Assembly: GCA_903959175.1 (NCBI GenBank)
Contig: CAJBVW010000266.1
Coordinates: 1-34,778 of the forward strand
Reading direction: 5' to 3'
DNA length: 34,778 nt
Origin: an uncultured Pseudomonadota bacterium
GTDB taxonomy: Bacteria; Myxococcota_A; UBA796; SXON01
Positions 15,486-23,630 of this stretch are shown piece by piece. Positions within the stretch are counted from its first letter, which is position 1, and every line of letters begins with the position of its first letter. The position numbers and the translations under genes are program-made. The notes beneath the pieces were generated by a model. That model saw only the letters and a program-made list of their open reading frames with translations, ran no database searches and was not told the DNA's origin.

Positions 15486-16817
15486 GTGTACGCCGACGCG
15501 ACCGAGGTGGGAGACTCCGTCGCGTGGCCGCTGGTGCGCGCCTCCACGGGTGAGGTGGCGGGCGTCCTCCACGTCTCCACGGGCCCGGCGCCGACGCCCG
15601 TACGCACCGAGCGGTTCTCCTTCGTCCTCGACCAACGCGACCCGGGCGAGGACACGCTCCGCGCGCTGATCGGCGGCGCCAACGCCGTCGCGACGCACGA
15701 CGGTGGCTACGTCACGGAGGCGCGCACCGTGGAGGCCCCGCAGGGCATCCGCTCCGCCGGGATCTTCGCGGCGCTCGGCGCCATCGTGCTGCTCTCGCTC
15801 GCGAATGTGCCGGTCACGCTCGACCTGAAGCTCGTCCACGCGCTCCCGGCGACGATCCAGACCTCGATCTTCGTCTATTGGGCGGCGTGGTGGCCCCCGG
15901 TGCTCGCCCAGGCGCCGAACATCGGCGCGCAGCTGCTTCTCGCCTTCGCGCTCGACGCGACGCTCTCCACGCTCACCCGGCGGCGCTGGGTGGCGGGGCT
16001 CGGGCCGATCCCCATCGTGCTGAGCATCAACCTCTTCCTCTGGTTCTCCCCCATCGCCTCGATCGCAGCCATCGTCGCGGCGATGGGGAGCAAGGCCCTC
16101 TTCGCGAGAGAGGGGCGGCACGTCTTCAACCCGTCCGCGTTCGCGGTCGCGACGATCGGCCTCGCAGGCCTCTTCGTCCCGCAGCTCGGCTACGCCGGCC
16201 TCTTCCACCTGATGAACCTGCCGCCGAACATCACCGAGTGGATCCTGTGCGCGGCGCTGATCCCCCAATTGCGCGTCCCCATCGTGCTCGTGACGCTCGG
16301 CGCCCTGATCGGCAACCGCGGCTCGTCGTTCCTGGGTCCCGGTCCGGGCGTCGTCCAGCCGCCCACGCTGCTCGCCATGGCGCTCCTCGCGACCGACCCC
16401 GCCACCATCCCCCGCACCGGCCGCGGCAAGCTCCTCTTCGGCCTCCTCTACGGCCTCGGCATCCGCCTCTCCTCCATGGCGCTGATGGCGGCGGGCTACC
16501 CGGACGACATCTCGAAGGTGCTCCCGATCCCGCTCCTGAACCTCCTCGCCCCCACCCTCGACCGCCTCGGCGAGCGCCTCCCGGGCGCCGCGTTGCTGGA
16601 CGTGCGGCACAACCGGGCCCACGTCGCGGCCTGGTTCGTGCTCGCGTCGATCGCCCTCGCCGCGAACAAGGCGAGCTCCTTCGAGGGCGCGCTGCACTGG
16701 AGCTACGGGACGCGCGCGGTGGTGCGGGGGCCCGACGACACGCCGACGTGCGAGGAGAACCCGATGTTCTGCGAGGCGTTCTCGGTCCGCCGGGAGCTCG
16801 GGGTGTGGTTCCCCTGA
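15486..16817 (+). CDS. RnfD/NqrB-like membrane protein, start uncertain
   Basis: The body matches the NQR2/RnfD/RnfE membrane family: GLGPIPIVLSINLFLWFSP, then HVFNPSAFAVATIGLAG, and LLATDPATIPRTGRGKLLFG near the end. In Rnf and Nqr complexes these subunits carry a covalent FMN on an [S/T]GAT Thr, but I find no such motif here and no other Rnf or Nqr subunit nearby. GTG 15486 is the only standard in-frame start near the body and has GGAG five bases upstream. However, codons in the same frame upstream to about 15366 look coding (GC-rich third positions) and encode a signal-like LLVASALLASALAAPVDA. The real N-terminus may therefore be about 35-40 residues longer. The stop abuts the convergent M1 peptidase stop. 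Confidence 0.78.
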   Translation: MYADATEVGDSVAWPLVRASTGEVAGVLHVSTGPAPTPVRTERFSFVLDQRDPGEDTLRALIGGANAVATHDGGYVTEARTVEAPQGIRSAGIFAALGAIVLLSLANVPVTLDLKLVHALPATIQTSIFVYWAAWWPPVLAQAPNIGAQLLLAFALDATLSTLTRRRWVAGLGPIPIVLSINLFLWFSPIASIAAIVAAMGSKALFAREGRHVFNPSAFAVATIGLAGLFVPQLGYAGLFHLMNLPPNITEWILCAALIPQLRVPIVLVTLGALIGNRGSSFLGPGPGVVQPPTLLAMALLATDPATIPRTGRGKLLFGLLYGLGIRLSSMALMAAGYPDDISKVLPIPLLNLLAPTLDRLGERLPGAALLDVRHNRAHVAAWFVLASIALAANKASSFEGALHWSYGTRAVVRGPDDTPTCEENPMFCEAFSVRRELGVWFP

Positions 16818-18590
16818 TCAGCGGCGCCGACGCACCAGCAGCAGCCCGCTCACGACGACCACCGCGCCACCGCCGGCCCCTCCCGCCCCGTCGCAGCCGC
16901 ACCCGGCGGGGTCCTCGTCCTCCTCCTCGATGGTGGGGCCGCACGTAATGGCCCCGGGCTCCGCCGCGACCTCGACGTTCTCGTGGCGGAGCACCCAGCG
17001 GTCGGGGTCGAGCTCTGCCGCGACGGGGGCGCCGCGCTCGTCGGAAGCGGGCAGGCACACGGTGGCCTCGGCCCCCTCCCCTTCGACCACGATGGATACG
17101 TCGTCTGTCGTGCCGTCGGCGTAGGTCAGGCGCGCCACCATCGGCATCCGGAAGGCCGTCAGATCCTGGCTCACCGAGAGATCGACCTGCCAGCCGCCCG
17201 CGCCGTCGGGTTGGATCGCCCAACCCCAGGTGTAGGTGGGCTCGCCGATGCCGTAGACCCATTGGTCGAAGAACCAACCGAGGTCCTCGCCGGAGGAGGC
17301 CTCGAAGGCGGCCATCAGGTCGGTCGTGACGGCGGTGCCGAGGTGGTGCTCGGCCTCGTAGGCGGAGAGCGCGGCGAAGAAGCGGTCGTCCCCGAGCACG
17401 CCGCGCAACATGTGGACGACCATCCCACCCTTGTCGTAGACGACGCCGCCCCACATGTAGAGGGGGTCGTACACCGGGAAGCGGCCCTCGAGCGACTGCC
17501 ATCCGAAGAACGCGTCCGTCAGATATTCGGCGTAGACCGTCAGGCCTTCCTGGCCGTACTCATGCTCGTACCAGAGGGCCTCGGTGTAGGTGGCAAACCC
17601 TTCGTTGAGCCAGATGTCGTCCCAGGTGCCGAGCGTCACGTCGTCGCCCCACCAGTGGTGGCCGAGCTCGTGGACGTTGACGAGCTCGCCGTCGTCATCG
17701 CCGACAAGCTCGTCGGAGAAGGTGACGCAGGTGGTGTGCTCCATCGCGCCGCCGAAGGGCGCCATCGCGTTGCCGTAGCTGGGGAACGGGTAGGGCGCGT
17801 AGAGGTCGGAGAAGTAGTCCAGCATCTCCGGGGTGTTCCCGAAGGTCTCCGCCGCTTCGGCCGCGCGGTCGGGGTAGGCCCAGGTGTAGACGGGGATGTC
17901 GCCGCCCGTGACCGACACGTCGTAATCGGACAGGTGCACGGTCATCAGGTAGGTGGGGATCGGCTGGTCGAAGACGTAGCGCCAGGTGGTCCACCCCGCG
18001 TCGGCGGCGGCGGTGGCCTCGAGCACGCCGTTCGCGGCCACCACCCAGCCGTCCGGCGCGGTGACCTCCCAGGTGAGCGAGGCCTTGTCGGCGGGGTCGT
18101 CGTAGACGGGCAGCCAGGTGCGCGCGCCGATGGGCTCGTGGAAGGAGAACACGACCTCGCGGCCCCACTGGATGCCGTTGGGGCGGACCTCGTCGTAGGT
18201 CCAGTCGACGACGAGCGTGGCGGTGTCTCCGAGGACGGGGATGAACACCTCGTCCTCGACGACGGTGGGGGTGACCGCGGCGCCGTCCACGTAGACGGCG
18301 GAGATCACCGGGCCGTTCGCGTGGAGGAGGAGGTCGCCCGGGCCGAGGCGGGCGGCGGTGATCGTGGCGCGGCCGACCACGGTGCGCGCGGCGGGGTCGA
18401 TCCGCACGGCGAGCACGTAGTCCTCGATGTCCCAGGCGGGCGGCGGCGCGAAGGGCGGGGCCGCAGATGGGGGCGCGGCCGGGGCGGCGAGGTGCTTGAA
18501 GACCTCGCGGGCGGCCATCGGATCGGGGCGGGCGCGGAGCTCGTCCGGGGACGGGAGGCCGGCGGAGGCCGTCGAGAGGAGGAGGAGCAT
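16818..18590 (-). CDS. M1-family zinc metallopeptidase with MYXO-CTERM-like anchor
   Basis: 590 residues. Zinc ligands are His307 and His311 in VNVHELGHHWWGDD, with Glu330 in LNEGFATY, giving the M1 spacing HExxH-x18-E. The substrate-site motif usually written GAMEN reads GGAMEH. An N-terminal signal (MLLLLSTASAG) precedes the beta-sandwich domain. The C-terminus has an acidic linker, then CGC at about 564-566, a Gly-rich hydrophobic helix and RRRR. This is the pattern of MYXO-CTERM tails, processed by myxosortase in myxobacteria for surface anchoring. I prefer ATG 18590 to a GTG six bases upstream. It lies 36 bases after the thioesterase gene on the same strand. Confidence 0.92.
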   Translation of the reverse strand: MLLLLSTASAGLPSPDELRARPDPMAAREVFKHLAAPAAPPSAAPPFAPPPAWDIEDYVLAVRIDPAARTVVGRATITAARLGPGDLLLHANGPVISAVYVDGAAVTPTVVEDEVFIPVLGDTATLVVDWTYDEVRPNGIQWGREVVFSFHEPIGARTWLPVYDDPADKASLTWEVTAPDGWVVAANGVLEATAAADAGWTTWRYVFDQPIPTYLMTVHLSDYDVSVTGGDIPVYTWAYPDRAAEAAETFGNTPEMLDYFSDLYAPYPFPSYGNAMAPFGGAMEHTTCVTFSDELVGDDDGELVNVHELGHHWWGDDVTLGTWDDIWLNEGFATYTEALWYEHEYGQEGLTVYAEYLTDAFFGWQSLEGRFPVYDPLYMWGGVVYDKGGMVVHMLRGVLGDDRFFAALSAYEAEHHLGTAVTTDLMAAFEASSGEDLGWFFDQWVYGIGEPTYTWGWAIQPDGAGGWQVDLSVSQDLTAFRMPMVARLTYADGTTDDVSIVVEGEGAEATVCLPASDERGAPVAAELDPDRWVLRHENVEVAAEPGAITCGPTIEEEDEDPAGCGCDGAGGAGGGAVVVVSGLLLVRRRR

Positions 18591-18626
18591 GCCCACGCTT
18601 AAGCCCGCGCGCGGCCGGGCGGCGGA

Positions 18627-19013
18627 TCAGCGATCGAGGACGTGCCCGTCGAGCACGAAGGTGGTGAAGACGCCCTCGAAGACCGCGCGATCGCCCACGC
18701 GCCCGACCACGCGCACCATGTGCTTGCGGCCCTTGACCTCTTCGCGCTGGGCCTCGGCGCGCACGGACTCGCCCACGCGGACGGGCGCGAGGAACTTCGT
18801 GTCCGCGGAGCCGAGCACCACGTTCGGGTCGTTCACGGCGAGCATCGCCGCGTAGTCCGCGAGGCCGAACAGGAAGCCTCCGTGGACGAGGCCCCGCGCA
18901 TCGGCCGCCATCGCGTCCGTCGTGGCGAGGACGACGCTGGCACGGCCCTCGGAGAGCGCGGTGGGCGTGCCGACGAGGGCGGCGTCGATGGCGAGGTGGG
19001 TGTTCGGGGTCAT
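18627..19013 (-). CDS. Hotdog-fold thioesterase, FapR/PaaI-like
   Basis: 128 residues. The hotdog active-site helix is GLVHGGFLFGLADYAAMLAV, with His44, the Gly pair and Asp53, followed by VLGSADTKFLAPVRVGESV. This sequence type resembles the stand-alone relatives of the acyl-binding domain of FapR and predicted thioesterases such as H. pylori HP0420. A role in cleaving or sensing acyl-CoA or acyl-ACP is likely. It is divergent from plsX across a 94-base gap that holds a tandem repeat, so a link to phospholipid synthesis fits. There is no DNA-binding domain. The start at 19013 gives the conserved N-terminus of the domain. Confidence 0.85.
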   Translation of the reverse strand: MTPNTHLAIDAALVGTPTALSEGRASVVLATTDAMAADARGLVHGGFLFGLADYAAMLAVNDPNVVLGSADTKFLAPVRVGESVRAEAQREEVKGRKHMVRVVGRVGDRAVFEGVFTTFVLDGHVLDR

Positions 19014-19029
19014 GGTCGTCCTGGCGCGC

Positions 19030-19059
19030 GGCGAGCCTAAGCCGGCGAGCCTAAACCGG
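19030..19059. repeat. Tandem 14-bp repeat between the thioesterase and plsX genes
   Basis: GGCGAGCCTAAGCCGG (19030-19045) and GGCGAGCCTAAACCGG (19044-19059) differ at one base and share the joining GG. They lie in the divergent 94-base spacer, 17 bases from the thioesterase start and 49 from the plsX start. This is a likely control region for both genes. Binding by a regulator is inference. They do not resemble the FapR operator I know. Confidence 0.5.
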
Positions 19060-19107
19060 CGGGGCGGGCGCGCCCACGCCCGGAGCCGCGTGGTACCGTC
19101 CGGGGTG

Positions 19108-20142
19108 ATGATCCGCCTTGCGCTCGACGCCATGGGCTCCGACAAGGGGCCCGCCGCCACCGTCGCCGGCGCCGCCCAGGTGAGCCTGCGTGACGACGCC
19201 CCGCACATCATCCTCGTCGGCGACACCGCGCAGATCCAGTCCGAGCTCGCCCGGAACCCCCACGCCCCCGAGCGCATCCGCGTGGTCCACGCGGCCGAGG
19301 TCGTGCCCATGGACGCCTCCCCGCGCGACGCCCTCGACGCCCTCCCCGACGCCTCCATGCTCGTCGCCGCCCGCCTCGTCGCCGCCGGCGAGGCCGATGT
19401 GCTCGTGAGCGCCGGCAACACCGGCGCCGTCACGCTCGCGTGCGCCCGCACCTTCGCGCGCCTCCCCGGCGTCGGCCGCGCCGCCCTCGGCGCCGTCGTC
19501 CCCACCGAGGCCCGCCACGGCGCCCGGAGCGACCCCTTCAGCCTCCTCCTCGACGCCGGCCTCACCCTCGACCCGAGCGCGGACGATCTGTTCGCCTTCG
19601 CCCTCATGGGCAGCGCCTACGCCCAGCGCATCTCGCGCAACCCGCGCCCGCGCGTCGCCCTCCTCTCCAACGGCGCCGAGCCCGGCAAGGGGCCGCCCGC
19701 CGTGGTCGAGGCCCACGCGCGCCTCGCCGCCTACGCCGCCCTGCCCGGCAGCCCGCTCGACTTCATCGGCAACATCGAGGGCATGGACATCCCGCGCGGC
19801 ACCGCGGACGTGATCGTGACCGGCGGCTTCGTCGGGAACATCGTGCTCAAGATGCTCGAGGGCGTGAGCGACACGGTGATGCGCACCGCGCGCGCCGCGG
19901 GCGAGCGGCGGTGGCGCTACGCCGCGGGCCTGTGGCTGTTGTCCCCCGCGATCCGCCGGGTGCGGCAGGTGACCGACTGGCAGCAGTACGGCGGCGTCCC
20001 CATCCTCGGCTTCGACCACCTGTGCATCAAGGCGCACGGCCGGAGCACGGCCCGCGCGATCTCGAACGCGTTGAAGGTCGCGACGATCACGGCGCGCACG
20101 GACCTGGTCGGCGGGATGCGGGCGGCGTTGGAGCTCCGGTGA
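19108..20142 (+). CDS. plsX: Phosphate acyltransferase PlsX
   Basis: 344 residues, the usual length. PlsX makes acyl-phosphate from acyl-ACP and phosphate, the first committed step of phosphatidate synthesis with PlsY. It acts on the inner face of the membrane. Recognisable family segments are the N-terminal LALDAMGSDKGP, VLVSAGNTGAV, RVALLSNGAEPGKG, FIGNIEGMDIPRGTADVIVT and GFVGNIVLKMLEG. The ATG at 19108 gives the family N-terminus; a GTG directly before it is an alternative. In many bacteria plsX sits with rpmF and fabH, but here it stands alone and divergent from a hotdog thioesterase. Its stop is nine bases from a convergent lipoprotein gene. Confidence 0.97.
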   Translation: MIRLALDAMGSDKGPAATVAGAAQVSLRDDAPHIILVGDTAQIQSELARNPHAPERIRVVHAAEVVPMDASPRDALDALPDASMLVAARLVAAGEADVLVSAGNTGAVTLACARTFARLPGVGRAALGAVVPTEARHGARSDPFSLLLDAGLTLDPSADDLFAFALMGSAYAQRISRNPRPRVALLSNGAEPGKGPPAVVEAHARLAAYAALPGSPLDFIGNIEGMDIPRGTADVIVTGGFVGNIVLKMLEGVSDTVMRTARAAGERRWRYAAGLWLLSPAIRRVRQVTDWQQYGGVPILGFDHLCIKAHGRSTARAISNALKVATITARTDLVGGMRAALELR

Positions 20143-20151
20143 ACCGGCGGA

Positions 20152-21396
20152 TCAGGGACTCCAGCCGCCGTAGGGGCCGCCGAACGCGCCGAGATCGTTG
20201 CGCGTGCCATCGGCATCGTTGTAGCCGGCCAACGGATTTCCCTGGTCGATGGCCGGGGAGAACCCGGGGTCGAGATGGAAGTCGCCTGCGTCGGGGTCCG
20301 TGAAGCGGGGGTTGGACGAAAAGTTGTCGGGTTGGGAGCTCGCCTCGGGCGAGAAGTTGGCCTCGTTTCCGTAGGAATCAGTGTACCGAACCACCGCGCC
20401 GTTGCTGGTGGCGACACCGTTGGCCCCCGTGTTCTCCGAGACGATGCAATTCTCGATGACCGTGGTGCCGCCCGACGCGCTGAGCGCCTCGCCGCCCCCA
20501 ACGTTCCCGTGCACGACGGCGTTGTACAACCATCCCTCGTCCGCACCGCGGAGGTCCACGACGTCGGTGTCGAAGCCGGCCTCGTTTGCGTACACGAGGA
20601 TGTTGGACACCTCGTACCTGTCCGCCTCGAGGTAGAGCGCCTGCCCGCCATACCCGTTTGCGGGGAGCGGCCCATTGCCGGTGAAGACGGCGTTCCGCAT
20701 CGTCACCTCGCCGCCGGTGACCGCGATGAACGCGCTGCTGACGCTGTTCCCCTCGAACACCACATCGTCCCAGGACGACGTCGATTCCTTCTGGACCACG
20801 CCGTAGCCGCCGCCGTCTCCTTCGCAGCCGAACACGCGCAGATCAGCTACCTCGAAGGTCGAGTAGATGAAGTAGAGCGCGCCAGCGAGCGTCTCTTCGG
20901 AGGCGCCGTCTGCGCCGCCCGTGAGGCCGAACCCCGACATCACGATCGACGAATCGGTGACGTAGAGCGCCGTGCGCCGGCCCCCGTCGATGACGGTCGT
21001 GTCGGCGCCGTCACCGACCAGCGTCACCTCCAGCTGGTCGATCTCCACGCGATCGTAGGTGCCCGCGCAGACGTAGATCACGTCTCCGTCGTTGGCCGCG
21101 TCGATGGCGTCCTGGAGGTCGTCGTACGGGGCCACACCGTCGGCGCACACGGTGTAGTCGGGCGCAACGTCGGTGTCGGTGTCGGTATCTGAGTCCGTGT
21201 CCGTGTCCGTATCGGTATCTGAGTCCGTGTCCGTGTCGGTATCGGAGTCCGTGTCGGTATCGGTATCGGCGTCATCGACGACGCACTGGCCATCCTCCTC
21301 ATGGGTCCCAGGCCCGCAGGCGAAGCTGTCGGCGCTGTCTTCGAGCTTGCCGTCGACGGGAACACAGGCGGGCAGGAGCGCGAGAAGGATGAGCAT
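20152..21396 (-). CDS. Beta-helix lipoprotein with Asp-Thr/Ser repeat linker
   Basis: 414 residues. GGAGG upstream of ATG 21396 and MLILLALLPAC give a lipoprotein with Cys11. A small Cys-containing segment (FACGPGTHEEDGQCVVDD) comes next, then a long (DT)n/DS linker. The rest is a right-handed parallel beta-helix of the pectin-lyase-like or DUF1565 kind: DDLQDAIDAANDGDVIYVC, VTLVGDGADTTVIDGG and repeated coils with SSIVMSGFGLTGG. Such proteins are often cell-surface carbohydrate-binding or adhesive proteins, and many are catalytically inactive. I see no clear catalytic residues. It lies 105 bases after the pseudouridine synthase gene; I see nothing definite in that gap. Confidence 0.82.
   Translation of the reverse strand: MLILLALLPACVPVDGKLEDSADSFACGPGTHEEDGQCVVDDADTDTDTDSDTDTDTDSDTDTDTDTDSDTDTDTDVAPDYTVCADGVAPYDDLQDAIDAANDGDVIYVCAGTYDRVEIDQLEVTLVGDGADTTVIDGGRRTALYVTDSSIVMSGFGLTGGADGASEETLAGALYFIYSTFEVADLRVFGCEGDGGGYGVVQKESTSSWDDVVFEGNSVSSAFIAVTGGEVTMRNAVFTGNGPLPANGYGGQALYLEADRYEVSNILVYANEAGFDTDVVDLRGADEGWLYNAVVHGNVGGGEALSASGGTTVIENCIVSENTGANGVATSNGAVVRYTDSYGNEANFSPEASSQPDNFSSNPRFTDPDAGDFHLDPGFSPAIDQGNPLAGYNDADGTRNDLGAFGGPYGGWSP
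21170..21269. repeat. Coding 6-bp repeat array for the Asp-Thr/Ser linker
   Basis: About 100 bases of near-perfect hexamers on the plus strand (GTCGGT, GTCCGT, ATCGGT and GAGTCC variants) read on the minus strand as Asp-Thr and Asp-Ser dipeptides. DS units break the DT runs, so larger units of four to five dipeptides repeat. The tract is prone to in-frame length change. A shorter DT-type linker also occurs in the sulfatase lipoprotein. Confidence 0.85.
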
Positions 21397-21501
21397 GGGG
21401 CCTCCAGGCCGCACCCTACCCCGAAAGGGCGCGAGGGACCCGTCGACGGCCGTGCACCGGCGGGCGCTCGCCATCCGCGGTTAGGTCCGCACCCTCCGCG
21501 C

Positions 21502-22167
21502 CTAGAACGGATCGCCCTCCACCTTCGGCCGCACCGGACGCGAACGCAACGCGACGACACACCGCTCCAGCTCCTCGGGGAGCGGGGCCTCGAACACGCG
21601 GCCGTCCGGCAGCTCGATCTTGGCGGCGTGGAGGAACATGCGGTTCGGGTACGCCGGGATCCGCAGCTTGTGCTTGGGCAGGTAGCGGTCGTCGCCGACG
21701 ATGGCGAGGCCGAGCCCGTGGAGGTGGCGGCGGATCTGGTGCTTGCGGCCGGTCTCGGGGGTGACGCGGAGGAGCGAGAAGGCACCGAGGCCCTCCTGCA
21801 GCCGGTAGCGGGTGACGGCCTCCTGCGGCGGGCCGCCGTCGTCCGGGGTGAGCGGGACGCGGATCACGCCCTTCTTGTGGGCGTGGCCCTGGACGAGCGC
21901 GAGGTACGTCTTGGAGACGGTGCCGTCCATGAAGTGCCGGCCGATGTTCCCGCGCGTGAGGATCGACGCGGCGTAGAGCACGACGCCGGAGGTCTCGCGG
22001 TCGAGGCGGTGGCAGGGCTCGAGGCCCTTCGGGACGCCGGGCTGGGCCGAGAGCCACGCGCGCAGGTCGAAGCGCTCGCCTTCCATGGCGGCGTGGACGA
22101 CCCAACCAGTGGGCTTGGAGACGGCGACGAGGTCACCATCGGAGGACAGGACAGAGGGGTCGGACAT
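21502..22167 (-). CDS. RluA-family pseudouridine synthase
   Basis: 221 residues. The catalytic motif is HRLDRETSG with Asp56 as the nucleophile. The later family motifs ETGRKHQIRRHLHGLG, VGDDRYL and MFLHAAKIEL are also present. There is no S4 RNA-binding domain, so it is of the short RluA/TruC type. Such enzymes convert uridine to pseudouridine in rRNA or tRNA. Which site is modified cannot be read from the sequence. It is divergent from the glutathione transferase gene, with 39 bases between starts. No other RNA-related gene is nearby. Confidence 0.9.
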   Translation of the reverse strand: MSDPSVLSSDGDLVAVSKPTGWVVHAAMEGERFDLRAWLSAQPGVPKGLEPCHRLDRETSGVVLYAASILTRGNIGRHFMDGTVSKTYLALVQGHAHKKGVIRVPLTPDDGGPPQEAVTRYRLQEGLGAFSLLRVTPETGRKHQIRRHLHGLGLAIVGDDRYLPKHKLRIPAYPNRMFLHAAKIELPDGRVFEAPLPEELERCVVALRSRPVRPKVEGDPF

Positions 22168-22206
22168 GGCGGGAGCCGGTTATCCCCTGCGCGTCCGGAG
22201 TGTGTT

Positions 22207-22896
22207 TTGTCCATCGAGCTCTACTGGGGAAGCGGCAGCACCCCCGCCTGGCGTGTCCTCCTCGCCCTTGCTGTCAAGAACCTGCCTTACACCTCCCACT
22301 TGTTGTCCTTCTCCGCGGGCGACACGCGGAAGCCCGAATTCCGCGCGCTCAACCCCCGCGGCAAGGTCCCTACGTTGAAGGACGGGGATCTCGTGATCAA
22401 CGAGTCCCTCGCGATCCTCGCCTACCTCGACAGCGCCTACCCCGACGTTCCCCTCTTCGGCCGCACCCCCGCCGAGACCGGCGCCGTCTGGCGCTACGTC
22501 ATGGAGTTCGAGTCCCACGGCAACCCCACGATCTCCGCCGTCGCCCGCCCCCTCCTCTTCGGCACCCTCGCCGCGGACGAGCAGAAGGTGCGCGAGGGCG
22601 TCTCCGCCCTGCACGCCGAGCTCGACACCCTCGCCGAGCGCGTCGCGAGCGGCTGGATGGTCGGAGGCGCGATCTCCGCCGCCGACATCGTCTGGTACTG
22701 CGGGCTCCAGCAGCTCGTCCGCGCCGCCACGCGCCCCGCCGCGGAGGGGCTCGACCTCGGCGTGTGGCCCCTCGCCACCCGCTGGCCGGCCGTCGTGCGC
22801 TGGGCGAACGCCATCGAGGCGCTCCCCGGCTACGACGCGACCGTGCCCCCGCACTGGCGCGAGGGCGCCGCCCCCTCTCCGGAACGGACGGTCTGA
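22207..22896 (+). CDS. Glutathione S-transferase family protein
   Basis: 229 residues. I chose TTG 22207 because a GGAG lies six bases upstream and it gives the classical start MSIELYWGSGSTPAWRVL, with the thioredoxin-like fold and active-site Ser/Thr region. The glutathione-contact segment KVPTL (53-57) and the NES motif (65-67) with its helix follow, then a C-terminal helical domain. GSTs conjugate or reduce small molecules in the cytoplasm. The natural substrate is unknown. The stop is two bases from the start of a lipoprotein gene, heading a co-directional run to 27329. Confidence 0.88.
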   Translation: MSIELYWGSGSTPAWRVLLALAVKNLPYTSHLLSFSAGDTRKPEFRALNPRGKVPTLKDGDLVINESLAILAYLDSAYPDVPLFGRTPAETGAVWRYVMEFESHGNPTISAVARPLLFGTLAADEQKVREGVSALHAELDTLAERVASGWMVGGAISAADIVWYCGLQQLVRAATRPAAEGLDLGVWPLATRWPAVVRWANAIEALPGYDATVPPHWREGAAPSPERTV

Positions 22897-22898
22897 CC

Positions 22899-23627
22899 AT
22901 GCTGCTCGCCCTCCTGCTCGCCTGCGCGGAAGAGCCGCCCCCCGCCCAGCACAAGCTGCTCGACTTCTTCGAGCCCATCGTCCAGCTCAACACCGGCTCG
23001 GTCCCGGGCGGCCCCGAGGTCATCCAGCTCTTCGTGCATCCGAAGATGGTCGGCAAGTGCCACCCGATCCCGACGCTCACCGCCACGCTCGACGGCAAGC
23101 CCATGACCCGCCTCACCGGCCGCGTCATGGGCCCCGAGCCCTACGACCGCGACTGCTCGATCAACGAGTTCAGCCTCGACCCCAAGGAGCTCGTCGTCGG
23201 CCCCTCGCACGCCCTCGTGGTGAGCGACGGCGCCACCACCTGGCGCATGGGCATCAGCGACGTGTTCTCCCCGCGCGTCGCCACCGGCCCCACCGCCGAG
23301 CTCGCCGCCGGAGACCCCGTGACCCTCACCTGGTCGCCCGCGACCGACGTGGTGGCCGAGCAGGGCGACATCGGTTTTGAGCTCGTGGCGGGCGCCAAGC
23401 GCGTGGTCGTCAAGCGCAAGGACATCACCTTCGCGCCGGGCGCCCTCACGTTCACGATGCCGCCGGGCATCTCGGGTGACGTGACGCTCTCCGTCTACGG
23501 CACCGCCGCGCTCCAACCGGAGATCACCGCGTGCGAAGGCCCGAAGACGTGCGGCGTCTCCCGCGAGTACGACGTGCCCGCGGTCACGCTGAAGGTCAAG
23601 GCGTCCGACGCCGTCGCGGCGCCGTAG
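22899..23627 (+). CDS. Lipoprotein of unknown function, beta-rich
   Basis: 242 residues. MLLALLLAC gives a very short lipoprotein signal with Cys9. The mature part looks beta-rich and perhaps made of two Ig-like domains, such as GDPVTLTWSPATDVV and GALTFTMPPGISGDVTLSVYG. Four Cys residues in the mature part (in GKCHP, DRDCS, TACEG and KTCGV) could form disulphides. I do not recognise a family. It starts two bases after the glutathione transferase stop and ends three bases before the DUF922 gene, so co-transcription is likely. An envelope role is the most that can be said. Confidence 0.7.
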   Translation: MLLALLLACAEEPPPAQHKLLDFFEPIVQLNTGSVPGGPEVIQLFVHPKMVGKCHPIPTLTATLDGKPMTRLTGRVMGPEPYDRDCSINEFSLDPKELVVGPSHALVVSDGATTWRMGISDVFSPRVATGPTAELAAGDPVTLTWSPATDVVAEQGDIGFELVAGAKRVVVKRKDITFAPGALTFTMPPGISGDVTLSVYGTAALQPEITACEGPKTCGVSREYDVPAVTLKVKASDAVAAP

Positions 23628-23630
23628 GGC

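Noticed and set aside
15362-15553. A 63-codon frame from GTG 15362 read without any shift
   Set aside because: Its product is Arg/Pro-rich junk and ends quickly. The frame that leads into the RnfD-like body is the coding one.
21170-21269. Possible CRISPR-like repeat array
   Set aside because: The units are 6 bp with no spacers and they code for Asp-Thr/Ser in frame.
21173-21484. Plus-strand frame starting with a Ser-Val-Glu repeat
   Set aside because: It is the reverse reading of the Asp-Thr repeat of the beta-helix lipoprotein, whose lipobox and Shine-Dalgarno are on the minus strand.
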